A DNA stretch of 64,000 nucleotides from Panopea generosa (Eukaryota; Mollusca; Bivalvia; Adapedonta; Hiatellidae): positions 22,998,745-23,062,744 of the forward strand of contig CM055895.1 of NCBI GenBank assembly GCA_029582155.1. Direction: 5' to 3'. Under the pieces are notes generated by a model. It did not search any database and had not been told where the DNA came from. It saw only the letters and a program-made list of their open reading frames with translations. This document shows positions 34,661-46,849 of the stretch, piece by piece (the stretch's first letter is position 1; each line of letters starts with the position of its first letter). Position numbers and translations under genes: made by a program.

Positions 34661-34921
34661 GTGAAGAAATATCGTGAGGTGGCTTTATCATTGATTGTTT
34701 ATTCAAAAGTACAAGGTGACTTTGCCACAGTGGACAACTGCTATAACGTGTACTATACTAAGTTAACCTCAGTCACATTATTAGATAACGCGGAGCTCTT
34801 CAACAACAATAATGGCGGACAACGAAGTGACAACGTCGCTCACTTTGATGCATTGCATCAAGCACTAACACACATGTATCCAGTACTGGTATTCACCAAC
34901 CATTCTCAAGAATATTCTTAG
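34661..34921 (+). CDS. Unrecognised short open frame
   Basis: An 86-codon frame starting from GTG with mixed composition and one cysteine. I recognise no family, no splice signals link it to neighbours, and its end overlaps a short inverted-repeat element. Probably not a real gene. Confidence 0.12.
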   Translation: MKKYREVALSLIVYSKVQGDFATVDNCYNVYYTKLTSVTLLDNAELFNNNNGGQRSDNVAHFDALHQALTHMYPVLVFTNHSQEYS

Positions 34922-35128
34922 ACTTGAACTCAAGAATGAATTTTGAAAACTACATTTAGAGACCATTTTTTTAGGCAAAAATTTGCAAGCATGCAAAGAC
35001 ACCTAATATATAGTCAGATAAACTGTTATAATTATTCTATACGTCATTGTGAACTAGAAATCAAAGGTTGAAATTTAGATTTTCAAGCTCAAGTCTAAGA
35101 ATATTCTCAAGCAGGGTTGGTGAATACG
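34889..35128. mobile_element. Short inverted-repeat element (MITE-like)
   Basis: The left end GTATTCACCAACCATTCTCA and following bases to about 34940 pair with the reverse complement of 35085-35128 (GTATTCACCAACCCTGCTTG...). Both share GAATATTCTTAGACTTGA. The element is about 240 bp with no coding content. Confidence 0.6.
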
Positions 35129-35953
35129 ACCCCAGACGCTTTAAGGTTCTCGCATAGTGAATTGGATGAATATACATTGACCGTTCACGGACGGTCAGCT
35201 GGAGCAATGGCTTCTGCATCATTGCAGTTTATCATCTAATATGTGTATTTCTATAATATAATATGAAAATGGAAGCTGTTAGATCTGGTCTTTTTGAAAT
35301 GATTCGCTGCAAGCCAGAAGTTCTATATCAGTACAAACTCTGATATGAAGAAGCGCATTCAGGTCTCTGCTCATCTAGTAAACATCCGAAAATCAATCCC
35401 TTTCATTTCCAACTACCGACGTCATCTACGCCGTGAATACCTGTTGTTAAAACGACGAAACATGGAAATAAACGTTATAAGACTAAATTTCAAGCACCAC
35501 AGCTGACGTTGTTAAAAAAACAAAAAAAAATTGAACAGATTATAATGCAATTGAATATGCGTGTACAGAACAAATGCATATGTTAAGAGAAACTGTTATC
35601 AGTGTCATGCCTGTTATCAGTGTCATGTCTGATCTGTTAGAACTCACCAAGTACGTTGAAAGTACTTTGTCGAGAAATAATAGAATCGGAGCAAAATACT
35701 TTGCTATAAAACACCACTTTGTATGTGTAACTTTTAAATGCGCAGTGTTTAGTTTCTCTTTCATAAAATGTCACGACTTAACGTGCACTTACTTATTTTC
35801 TCTCTATTCTATCCAAATTCTATAGAATATAATTTGAAATGAAATAGCAAAGCGGTTTCTTGAATTGTTGTCTCATTATTACACTTATCTCTTAAATTAG
35901 AAAAAAACCAAATCAATTATATAAACCACAGAGAGAAAGAGATTTGTTACAAC

Positions 35954-36229
35954 ATGAATAGAGACAATCTCTTAGCAACAGTTACTCTAGTATTGATTCG
36001 TTTCTATCACTTATTGCATTCTCTGTGTCTACAAGCCTGTTACATCTGGTACGTCTAATATGAACAAGTTGGCTGCTTTCAAAAAGCATCCAATGGTAAG
36101 GTCTTATAAACGATGTGGCAATTAAAGTGAATGAATGTGTAAGTTTGGTTTCTTGTACAGGGTACTTAATACACGGGTGATACCAAATCCCGACAAGGTT
36201 CCGGCTGACACAGGAATTCTCGGCTGTAG
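35954..36229 (+). CDS. Candidate two-exon start of a secreted or membrane protein
   Basis: Possible exons 35954-36048 and 36161-36229. The first encodes MNRDNLLATVTLVLIRFYHL and further residues, signal-peptide-like, and ends in phase 2 at GTACGT. The second has a TTTCTTGTACAG acceptor and is open only in the phase-2 reading, giving WVLNTRVIPNPDKVPADTGI. It ends before GTGTGC; unspliced it would stop after GCRCA. The phase match is suggestive, but the exons are short and lie inside the long first intron of the gene starting at 33648. It could be chance, an alternative first exon set or a nested gene. Confidence 0.28.
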
Positions 36230-37739
36230 GTGTGCCTGATAGTAACTTTGATGTTTAAATGTACTGATCTCAATCATTATGTATTGCCATTTGCATATCT
36301 AAAAGAAACTTACCTTATACACAATGTATTGTCTTACGTACTTACTGCTATGTTCTATACAATTTACTTCTCTGATAATAATTTATTTTAAAATAATTCG
36401 TATCCATTTTTAAATTGATTTGTGGAAATATTATATTTAAAAACAACAGTTAAAAATTACTGTTTTTCCCAAACTTGTGCATTCGGTGATATATCTGATT
36501 CTGACGAAAAATATGACACACCGGTAAACTATCTTTATATTTCTGTTGTATCGAATAAGATAAACAACTGTAGCTGTTTAATTGTGTTATTATTTTCATT
36601 GTTATGGGTTCAGCATATTATAATAATTGAGTAAATACATCGTTATTTGAAAATTATTTACATTAACTCTGTAGAAACGGCGCTAAATTGTCAAAACAGA
36701 TAAGTTTCAAGACCTCATCTAAGCAAGGGATTTTAGAAAATTCCTTGATTTAAGGCATTGTCATTTGTTTCCTGATTAAATATGCAAAGAACACTTCATA
36801 GTGATCTCAATTAGTGCATAAAAACGTCACAATCAATTATTACACACACATCATTTGAATTTTCCCTTTAGCCGGAAAGTGGTCGGAACATGACTAGGTT
36901 TTAATATCAATAGCGGTTTGTTCATTCCCATGATGCACTGTTTAGAAAAACAATGGCGACCTCCATGTGGCGAATGCCGTGTTTTTAACACGGGATCGTG
37001 ACGTTTCAATATAGCAGCATCCAGAGTCAATTTCTTAACTCGCCCTTATATAGGGTTCGGTCGCTCATGCGACCTAACCAAAAAGTGTAAACATACATAT
37101 GAACTGGAGTTTGGTTTCAAACGTAATTAGCAACTACAGTGTATATACGGCAATGTGTGTTAATATCAGTTATCATGTTTTTAATGTGTATTGAAACCGG
37201 GTCAGGTCAATCTGGTCCATATAGGTAGGGTTGTGCGTCACCACTTTAGCAATAACCTCAATAAGTTGATAGAGGATTACTTGATTTAAACTTTTCGTGT
37301 ATACCTTTGAAAGGTTACGAGGGTTGTTTAATAGATGCCCTACACTTAACATCGGTCAGAATCCAGTCATCATCAGAGTAGCCAATCAAATGAAAGCACG
37401 GAATGTCGTACATAACTTTTTCCGGGAATTAATGAAAGCTTGATTGAGTTGCTTAGGCCATAATAAATTAATTACTACATTATCATCCCCACCCTCCCAC
37501 CCTAATTTTCATGCCGCCCGACCCTTTTTATTTTCATAAAAAGAAAAGAAAAAAAAAACAAAAAACAAAAAAAACAAAAAAAACAAAATCAAAAAAAAAT
37601 TTAAAAATTAAAAAAGAATAAGAATTTAGATGATAATAGAAAAGGTATTCACATCTTAAAAGGAAAGCATATCGTTCCATGTGATCGTTTTGTGAAACTG
37701 TTTAGTTATGGTGTAATTTCACCATTGGTGTTTGTTCAT

Positions 37740-38065
37740 TATTCTATAATAAAAAATAGTTTGCATGATTGCCATTCATAGTGAGACACAATGGGAGAAA
37801 TGAAATTTGCATTATAGTGTTTGTCAACCACTACACTACCAAAGTATGATGAGAACAGAAGGGGTCATGCAGCATATAAGAAAGTTTTTGTTCCTGTTTG
37901 AAATGTGTTCACTGTTAATAAAGTGAAAGTAGACTTCCAAAATCAAAAGTATTCATAAAACATGACAATGCTTTCAAAATGTTGAAAATATCCATAATGC
38001 CATTCAAATAAAAAAGAGGCATGACAATGAGGAAAATCACTTTTAAAAATAAAGAAAGACTGTTT
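37740..38065 (-). repeat. Dispersed repeat R1, inverted copy d
   Basis: The reverse complement matches the central part of R1, including AAGTCTACTTTCACTTTATT and the following GTGAACACA block. It ends just before the 22-bp minisatellite at 38079. Confidence 0.6.
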
Positions 38066-38078
38066 ATTTATCACTTCA

Positions 38079-40374
38079 TCATTGTATCGTTATCACTTCA
38101 TCATTGTATCATTACCACTTCATCATTGTATAGTTACCATTTCATAATTATATAGTTACTAATTCATCATTGTATCGTTACCACTCCATCAGTGTATAGT
38201 TATCATTTCATCATTGTATCGTTACAACTTCATCACTGTACCGTTACCACTTCATCATTATAAATTTACTACTTCATCATTATATAGTTACCACTTAATA
38301 ATTATATAGTTAATACTTCATCATTTTATCGTTATCACTTCATCATTATGAAGTAACTACTTCATCATTATAAAGTTACTACTTTGTAATTTTAACGTTA
38401 CCATTTCATCATTATATAATTACCACTTTATCATTGTATCGTTACCACTTTGTCATTATATAGTTACTACTTTATCATAATATAGTTACTACCTCTTCAT
38501 TTTAACGTTACCACTTCATCACTATATAGTTACCACGTCATCATTGTATCGTTACCACTTCATCATTATATAGTTACTACTTCATCATTATATAGTTACT
38601 ACTTCATCATTTTAACGTTACCACTTCATCATTGTATAGTGACTACTTCATCATTGTATCATTACCATTTTATAATTATATAGTGAATACTTCGTCATCG
38701 TATCGTTACCACTTCATCATTATAAAGTTATCACTCCATCATTGTTTTGTTACCATTTCATCATTATATCGTTACCACTTCATCAATGTATCGTTACCAC
38801 TTCATCATTATATTGTTACTACTTCATCATTGTATTGTGACTACTTCACATTTGTATCGTTACCACTTCATCATTATATATTTACCTCTTCATCATTATA
38901 TAGTTATTACCTCATCATTGTATCGTTACCACTACATCATTGTATAGTGACTACTATATCATTGTATCGTTATAACTTCATCATTATATAGTTACCACTT
39001 CATCACTGTATCGTTACCACTTCACCATTATATAGTGACTACTTCACCATTGTATTGTTAGAACTTCATCATTATATAGTTACCTCTTCATCATTATATA
39101 GTTATTACCTCATCATTGTATCGTTACCACTACATCATTGTATAGGGACTACTATATCATTGTATCGTTATAACTTCATCATTATATAGTTACCACTTCA
39201 TCATTGTATCGTTACCACTTCACCATTATAAAGTGACTACTTCACCAGTGTATTGTAACAACTTCATCATTATATCGTTACCACTTTATCGTTATAAAGT
39301 GCCTACTTCATCATTATATAGTTACTAGTCCATGATTATATAGTTACTATTTCATCATTTCATCGTTATCACTTCATCATTATATAGTTACCTCTTCATC
39401 ATTGCATCATTGCCACTTCATGATTTTATAGTTAACCCTTCATCATTATAAGGTTACATCTTCATCATTATATAGTTACTTTTTCATCATTTTATAGTGA
39501 CCACTTCATCATTGTATAGTTACCATTTCATCATTGTATAGTTACTACTTCATCATTTTATCGTTACCGCTTCATCATTATAAAGTTACTACTTTATCAT
39601 TATATAGTTACTACTTCATCCTTTTATCGTTATCACTTCATCATTATAATTATAGGTACCACTTCATTATTGTATCATTACCACTTCATGATTATAAAGT
39701 TACTACTTCATCATTTTATCATTACCACTTCATGATTATAAAGTTAACCCTTCATCATTATAAGGTAACTTCTTCATCTTTATATAATTACTATCATCAT
39801 CATTGTATCGTTATAACTTCATCATTTTATAATTACTACTTCATCATTTTATCGTTATTACATGATTATATAGTTACCACTTAGTCATTGTATCGTTTCC
39901 ACTTCTTGATTATAGGGTAACCACTTCATGATTATAAAGTTATTACTTCATCATTATATAGTTACTACTTCATCATTGTATAGTTACTACTTCATCATTG
40001 TATCGTTACCACTTAATCATTATATAGTTACTACTTCAGCATTGTATAGTGACTTCTTCATCATTATATAGTTACTACTTCATCATTGTATAGTGACTTC
40101 TTCATCATTGTATAGTTACTACTTCATTATTGTATAGTTACCACTTCATCTTTGTAGAGTTACTACTTCATTATTGTATCGTTAACACTTAATCATTATA
40201 TAGTTACTACTTCATCATTGTACCGTTACCACTTCATCATTGTATAGTTACTACTTCATTTTTGTATAGTTATTACTTCATCATTGTATAGTTACTACTT
40301 CATTTTTGTATAGTTATTACTTCATCATTGTATAGTTACTACTTCATCATTGTATCGTTACCACTTCATCATTA
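38079..40374. repeat. 22-bp minisatellite, roughly 100 copies
   Basis: The core TTACCACTTCATCATTGTAT repeats every 22 bp with much substitution over 2.3 kb, within the long intron between 33732 and 40829. Open frames through it repeat every 22 codons and are artefacts. Confidence 0.95.
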
Positions 40375-40524
40375 GGAAAATGAATAATCATATTTAGAGG
40401 TCGCAAGTTCTTTTCTGTGGCCACCAATGACATATCGTCTTGGAATATTGTTGAAATACAAGCTATATTATTATACTGGATATTATATAACTACTAGTAT
40501 ATTCAATAACAACTGAAACAGATA

Positions 40525-40720
40525 GAGTGCTTGAACCAGTCGTAGAGCCTCGAACCTAGGTTCCAAGGGGCGTTGATACGGTACGACTATATGTGATGCC
40601 CTTGAAGAAGACGATTTATTCGCATATGCTTAGTACTGGAGATACCCAGTAAGATTCCAAGAGTTATTTGACGAAGTTGTTACAACTTGCTTCACAATCG
40701 AAGCAACTAACATAACTTTA
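40525..40720 (+). mobile_element. SINE family C, second copy
   Basis: Shares CATATGCTTAGTACTGG and the following ACAACTTGCTTCACAATCG block with 1900-2115. The tRNA-like head is degenerate. It lies about 100 bp before the stalk exon at 40829. Confidence 0.6.
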
Positions 40721-40828
40721 AATCAAATAAGACATTGTTTTGAATTTGGGGCCATTTAAACCATGATTTTTTTCCTGGCTATTTGTAGACTTGTATTTTT
40801 CAAATATTTTAATTGTGTTTTTTAACAG

Positions 40829-40968
40829 AAAATCAGCCACTTCGTTCAATCATTCCTCCAACACCGAAATCGTCAGGTGTGCATGACGATGTAGTCGATG
40901 ATTCGCCGTATTTGTCTACACTCACTTCCACGACACCCGAGTTTTCTACAGTGTCAACTAGTGGACAA
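40829..40968 (+). CDS. Second exon of the putative type II membrane protein (Ser/Thr/Pro stalk)
   Basis: Acceptor TTTTTTAACAG, donor GTATGT. Only the phase-1 reading is open, and it matches the phase-1 donor at 33732. It encodes 46 further residues rich in Ser, Thr, Pro and Asp, including PLRSIIPPTPKSSG and STLTSTTPEFSTVSTSGQ. This is typical of the stem region between a signal anchor and a luminal domain. The exon ends in phase 0. The luminal domain itself was not found, so the gene is partial here. Confidence 0.5.
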
Positions 40969-41874
40969 GTATGTATTACTTTATCATAATTACTTCACAC
41001 TCTCATATTAATCAAATTCAGTTAATTAAGTAGTTATGTTCCGTATCATAGATACTACAGACAGATTTGTCATTAGTTAGAATAGCGGAGTTAATGCTGT
41101 TCTCCAACAGTTCTTGTTTATTTTTTACCTAATAATTAAAAAAAAACACTATTTTGAGACAGTGCACTAGACAAAAACTATAGACATTTGACCATTGTCC
41201 TTCTGGACGGCTTCAATTTTCAAACTCGGCTATTACTTGAGCCGAAGTCTCAGGTGGCAAGGACAAAGTCAATCTTAATCAACAGTTATTTATTACATTC
41301 GTGCCATTACGCTATCTTTAAACCTTTGTAGAATTGTGCCATCCGTTTTCCAATGAAGACATACATATGTACCTACAAATGTTACGCTTTGGACGCACTT
41401 TTGAATAAATTCAACCGCATGATTTGCGATTAATTGTAACGTTAAAAATATTAAACGTATTAATGGTTTTGACGTAATGAAGAAATGGATGATTTTTCTG
41501 TACGGTTTGGTGTAATTAAATATTCACGAGATACGAGTTAAGATTGTTTTATGTTTTTATATTGTAGAATATCCGTATAAAATAGTAACTTCTTATGTGT
41601 ATTATTTGAGCATGCTACACGCCAACAAGGAATTATATTTAGAGACTACTGTATGGTAGAGGTGTGCCTGTTGGTCATATTGGCCCTGGTGTTCCATATT
41701 GGCCCGAGGGTTTCCAGATTTACAGTCGAATGCTCTATTAATGGCCTACGGCACGATTGAATACGAGATGAGATATAAATACTAAGAGTGTTATGTTGTT
41801 TTATTGATGCTCCCTTTAATCAACAATAACATTAACGAAATGGGTTTACAACATATTTTTTAACAAGTCCTTCT

Positions 41875-42210
41875 GTTTTATTATGTTAATCTCGTCATCT
41901 GTAAATGCGTCGACCTATGCCTTTTGTTTCCAAATTCAGTTTGTTTCAATGGCTTCTTTCTTGAATGCTAAAAACAAATCGTCTTTCATAACATTCCATT
42001 GGTAATCGTAGACTGGTACGACTTGATTGTTTCTGGCGCATATTCAGAATCATCATTTTGCCTTATGACCTTCTCAAATAAAATCGGGCTAAGGCCATTT
42101 TCAAGACAATTTGAGTCATTTCTTCAAAATGAATCGTCAAGTCTTTGCTGCACAGCCAGTTTTGTAATTTTCCAATGTCGCAAAGACTTTACAGTTAATT
42201 GTTAGTATTT
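41875..42210 (-). pseudogene. Relic of a DUF3504 / Crypton-like recombinase-related protein
   Basis: Minus-strand blocks in the order expected of the family found in ZMYM, QRICH1 and Crypton-derived proteins: NDDSEYAPETIKSYQSTI, then DDLFLAFKKEAIE, then VDAFTDDEINIIKQ. A frameshift separates the first and second blocks, and stops occur within the rest. Short and dead. Assignment rests on motif resemblance alone. Confidence 0.45.
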
Positions 42211-42439
42211 TTCAAAATTTCCATAAATTTGCGAGTGTCCTCCTCCCTTATCTGTCTGGATTTTGTAAAGAATTGCGTTTAATGGCTCCATACAAAGCCA
42301 AAAGGCTATTTGCTTTAGCTTTAGCTTTCTAACGTCTTTTCTGCCATTTTTAAAAATTCCACGTTTCTCGTGATGGCATGCGGTTGCTATGACGTTGACA
42401 GATTATTTATTATTTTTGGCTGGAAAAGACGCGATTTTA

Positions 42440-44884
42440 CACCTGGGAAAAAAAGGATCCTTTTCCTCACAGCTTGGAAAAATAAGATCTCATTTGTCAC
42501 ACATGTCGAGCATATATGTCACAGGTCCTGGGAAATTTATGATCGAAGTCGGTTTTGTATGTACCATGGAATCACATTCCTCACAGGTCAAAAATTGAAT
42601 GATTTTTTTAGCAACAAATTACCTTTTTAAAACTGAGTCACATTTGTCACAGATTGCTATTGTCGGTATTGCAAACATATTTTGTTGCTTTACATGTATG
42701 CGTTTATATTATAGTTATAAAGAATCATCGATTATGTTGTTGTTGTTGTTGTTTTTGTTTTTTGCTGGTGCTGCTGTTAGTTCTCGACTTGAATGATGCT
42801 GTAAAAGTGGAAATAGTAATCATTCTTGTTGGCAGCGTAATAGTAAGTGTAAAAGTAGTGGTATATGACAGTATGATTGTTGTTGTGAATTGTATAGGCA
42901 TTGTTTTGCTTGCTATCGATAAATGGTGGTTGATGTAGGCGCAGACAAGGTAGTTGTTGGCTTTTTTTTGTTGTTATTATAGCAGTCGTTATATTCGTAT
43001 ATAGTCTATACCATTTCATATTAGCTCCATTGAAATAGAAAGCTGGCAGTTTCTTTAATCACTCTCGAGTCCGCTTCCTAGGTCAAACTCATCATTACTG
43101 AGTGCTCATGAGAAAAGTTCTATGAGAACGTTCACCTACCGAGGATAGAACCCGGGACCTCTACATCTGAGCGCCTGTTACGGTATAGATAAAGTTAAGA
43201 TGTGATAAATGAAATAATTTTTATTGTTGTTTGTTTTATTGTTGGTGATATACGTGCCGTTGTTGGGCGCAGTACTTCCGCAATAATTGGAGGTGGCACT
43301 TGTTTGTAATGGTACTCGTAGGCGTAATAGTGGTAGTTGTTGTGGTGTTTGATCGCTAAATAGTTTCCGCTCACCTGAGTACGAAATGCCAAATGTGAAA
43401 TATTGTGATCAACATATATCCGAAGTATGTTCGTCGTAAATATTTTTTAAACATATCGTCTTGTCTGAACCCATTTATATTTGGTAAATATGTAACGATT
43501 TTCAAATCTGGCACCGCCCCAGAGGTCAAACGTTTCATTAAATTTTATATTTGTATATGAAAATGTTCTTGTCTAAAACTGCAATGCCCGTACCTTTGAT
43601 ATGTGGTATGTAGCAATACAGTATATGTAGTGATCTTTTACCGACACTGTTCAAATTAGGTCCGATCCCTTTGATTATAGAGTGGGAAATTCAGACGCCC
43701 TGTGCTTAAAAGAAATGCTGGAAATAAGTAATCATGAATAGGATTTGCAAAGATAGACTGGTTCCTGAACTAAATCAAGACTTTCCGATGATGTATACGG
43801 GTTACTTATGTGTTTTTAAAAACAGACGCGGGAATGTGTGCAATCCGTCCATCCCCGCAACGTATTGTCAACAAATCTACAATTTTACTATTTACAAATT
43901 TACTATTTATATATTTTTCTACTGTAATTATTAATAAATCATAATACTGTTGGTATGTTTTAAAAGAGCAGACTATGTACTTTGTACGTTAATAAGAAAT
44001 ATCCTCATTGACCGAGACTCATACATATCTGAAATTATAAGTAGGGATTTATGACTGTACATGTTGTTTGCAAAATTGAACATTCTTAGTATAGAATACT
44101 ATTTGAAATGGGAGAGCTTTTCAATAAGTCACCGGTTTTCATAGACAGATGTTATGGAAAAAGTATTTCCAACGTTTTAATTTCGTGCAAGCGGTAATAA
44201 TTGCAGTGCCAACAGAGCTTTGGTTTAAAGACAGTTCTGTTCGGAGCTTTCCTGATATGGTCGGGAACAAAAGATAGTGTAACAATCCACCCTCAGTGTC
44301 ATTATCCCACCAAGATAAATAAAGAAAACATTTAAGATTCAAGAATTGGTGATGTTGTTGTTGTTGTAAGAAAATTAGTTTTATATTAGGTGTAGTTTTA
44401 AGAATATGTGTTGTTGTTGTTGTTTTTTCAATGGCGTAGTAGTGGTTATTGTAGGTGTTTGGCGTTGGGGGACATATAATATAAACTTCTTAGCTGGCCC
44501 AAATATAACATACAACTAGTATAAGGCTTTCGTAAGAATAAATAACTCATTACATTAATTATGCATTTTCAAAGAAGTGCATATAGTTTTATTTTATTGT
44601 GTACATGTCAGTCGGTCGGTAGGTGGTCGTCACGTCGGTCGGTCAGCCGGTATACCAAAGCCTGTCCGATTGATAAAATATGTCTTTAACGTCAGTTAAG
44701 CCGGGCAGTTATAATGTCCCTGCAACACCCTCAAATTTTTTTCTCGAATCAGTTCAATATACGACTACTACTATTACGTATGCTACTACTGCTGCTGCTG
44801 CTGCAATTACCGCCGCCGCTATCACAACCACTACCAACAACTGACGATCCTCCTCCTTATACTACTACGACCCCTTCTTATAAA

Positions 44885-44933
<49 letters not shown>

Positions 44934-45177
44934 ATTATTATTATTATTACTTGTATCATACTATTATTGTTATTAGTGTTTAGTTCCTTTTATTATTATA
45001 TCTTTATTATCAAATTTACAAACAGCAATGTCATCGACAAAATCTGTGAAGAATATGATTCTCTTTTTTACTACTATTTTGGTCAATCATATATGTCACA
45101 GTTTGAAACTGTGAGGAATAGGATCCTATTTTCCCCAGACTTGTGAGGAATATGATCTGGGAATAATAAGGTCCTAC
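42440..45177 (+). mobile_element. Second copy of the 2.8-kb TIR element, left end truncated
   Basis: Colinear with 56902-59723 over its whole length with few substitutions and small indels, in the same orientation. It lacks about the first 43 bp of the left inverted repeat, and no target duplication is visible. The right end is intact, finishing at GGTCCTAC. Confidence 0.8.
44765..44950. repeat. Triplet microsatellites inside the TIR element copy 1
   Basis: CTG/TAC runs, then (TTG)n at 44887-44932 and (TTA)n. The same runs occur at 59285-59495 in copy 2 with different lengths. Confidence 0.85.
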
Positions 45178-45610
45178 ACGGCTCGACGTAGTCTGGTCGG
45201 TATATTAAGGTCTGGTTGCTCACAAATAATTATTTTCATATATATGTCATAACAAAGATATTAGTCAATCCCGGTCCCTAAATCAGGTATATTTACCAAC
45301 TGAAAAGCATGGAATTCCATGCCTGTACCACCGTTCTCAGCTTTTTAACACTTATCAAACTGTGACGCTATTCAACCGACCAATCGTGCTCAATTCACAT
45401 TTGAGTTATATAAATAAAATATTTAAAATGAAACAAAAATACTTTTAGAAGCAAATTGTATTACATGTATCAAGTCCCAGAACTCCATTAAAGCATTATG
45501 CGTGGATCATGCGGAGAACATTTGTAATATTAAAAATAAATATAATTAATATTTTATTTATGCACAAAAAAATGTTGTGAATGTTTGACTTACGTTCTAT
45601 ACAACCGTTG

Positions 45611-45868
45611 TTAACGCTTTGTATGTAACAGACACACTCTAGTTACGCAAGACTTTGGTAATTTAATTAATTCTTTACTACTAGGTAGATGCGCTTTTAT
45701 TTTAAAACCTTCTAGTAAATTATCCCACAAAATATCTACTTTACAACATTTCAAAAAATTAAAGTTATTGAACCATGACGAAGACATGGCGTTGAAAACA
45801 GTAACCAAGTTTTGCTCGTATTTTGTTTTAAAAAAAACAATTCCATGAAGAAATTCGATTAAATGCAC
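45611..45868 (-). CDS. Unrecognised 85-codon open frame
   Basis: A minus-strand frame of mixed composition with no domain recognised and no partner exon, in a stretch (45.2-46.0 kb) otherwise without features. Probably chance. Confidence 0.1.
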   Translation of the reverse strand: MHLIEFLHGIVFFKTKYEQNLVTVFNAMSSSWFNNFNFLKCCKVDILWDNLLEGFKIKAHLPSSKELIKLPKSCVTRVCLLHTKR

Positions 45869-46012
45869 TTACCAAAAAATGCAACAACATTCTAAATTAG
45901 TACATATTACATTTAAAATGGCTTGCGTTTCAAAACGTCACTTCTTGTTGTCTGGCAAGTATTCAAACTGACCATTGTTGTACACATAAACAAGTAAATA
46001 TATTTAATATTT

Positions 46013-46319
46013 GTGAATTTAAACTGTAAGGGTAATCTGCTTTGCACGAGTGGAAGGAATATAAGCATCTGTCATGGATTTGAGGTGCATATGGAAAATT
46101 GCAACCCGATGGATGACTGTTTTAGCGGTTACATGGCTCTGCCGAGTTATGGCCAAAACTGTTATTCCGAGGGACGGAGTTTTCTATCCGTACCGAACAA
46201 AACATGAAAGATGCTTTTTCTTATATACAACCACAACCCTTAACTGTGCGATTTTTTTAGATTTCTACTCGGGTTTATTTTTTGCAGTAGCGCAAGGATA
46301 CCAACGTATTTATGAATGA
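46013..46319 (+). CDS. Unrecognised overlapping open frames, one signal-peptide-like
   Basis: The frame from the ATG at 46074 begins MDLRCIWKIATRWMTVLAVT and continues WLCRVMA, which could be a signal peptide. The frame from 46013 is cysteine-rich instead. The surrounding 46.0-46.6 kb has recurrent ATGGATGA and CGAG-rich phrases suggestive of an old repeat. No splice link to other exons was found. Confidence 0.15.
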
Positions 46320-46849
46320 AAACGTCACAGCACGAGAATTTTATGAATGGCTTTACGTCAATGAGCGAGGAATCTGTCATAGCGCGAATGGCGTCCACGG
46401 CGCGAGATTTTTATAAGAATCCATCATGAGTATCCATGCGGGATAGAAATATCTAACCCGAGGGGACGAAATTACACGCATGGACGAGGCTCTGTCGAGT
46501 TACCTGCATGTAAGTTTGACCCAGATGGTGAGATTTTTCTTTCCCACATGGATGAATTCATAATGTTTTTTTTCCTCCTATTCATCCCAGTCAAATAATA
46601 GATCCACGATAAGTGCCGCCTTCGCTTAATATAATATTTTTAAATGCGTTGCTTACGCCCAAAATTTCACATATATGAAGAAATCGTCCTTTTAATGTAT
46701 ATAGGGGCCTACTGTATATAAGTAAGTACCAGAAGTTACACCTGGTAATTTCTCCGCGCATTGTTTAAATAATTCACTTCAAATATATATTTTCTCTGAC
46801 TCTAATTTCTGTGGTAGGCACAACATTATAGATATAAATGTTGACGTCA

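Noticed and set aside
36450..36523. An extra exon encoding KNYCFSQTCAFGDISDSDEK
   Set aside because: It could follow the phase-1 donor at 33732, but the acceptor lacks a pyrimidine tract and its phase-0 end does not fit the stalk exon at 40829.
38632..39884. Plus-strand frames with YHFIIVSLPLHHY-type repeats
   Set aside because: They are the 22-bp minisatellite; no start, splice or domain evidence.
42599..43392. Hydrophobic frames in the TIR element that look like membrane segments (and their copies at 57150-57953)
   Set aside because: The frames are driven by TTG/TGC runs and shift between the two copies.
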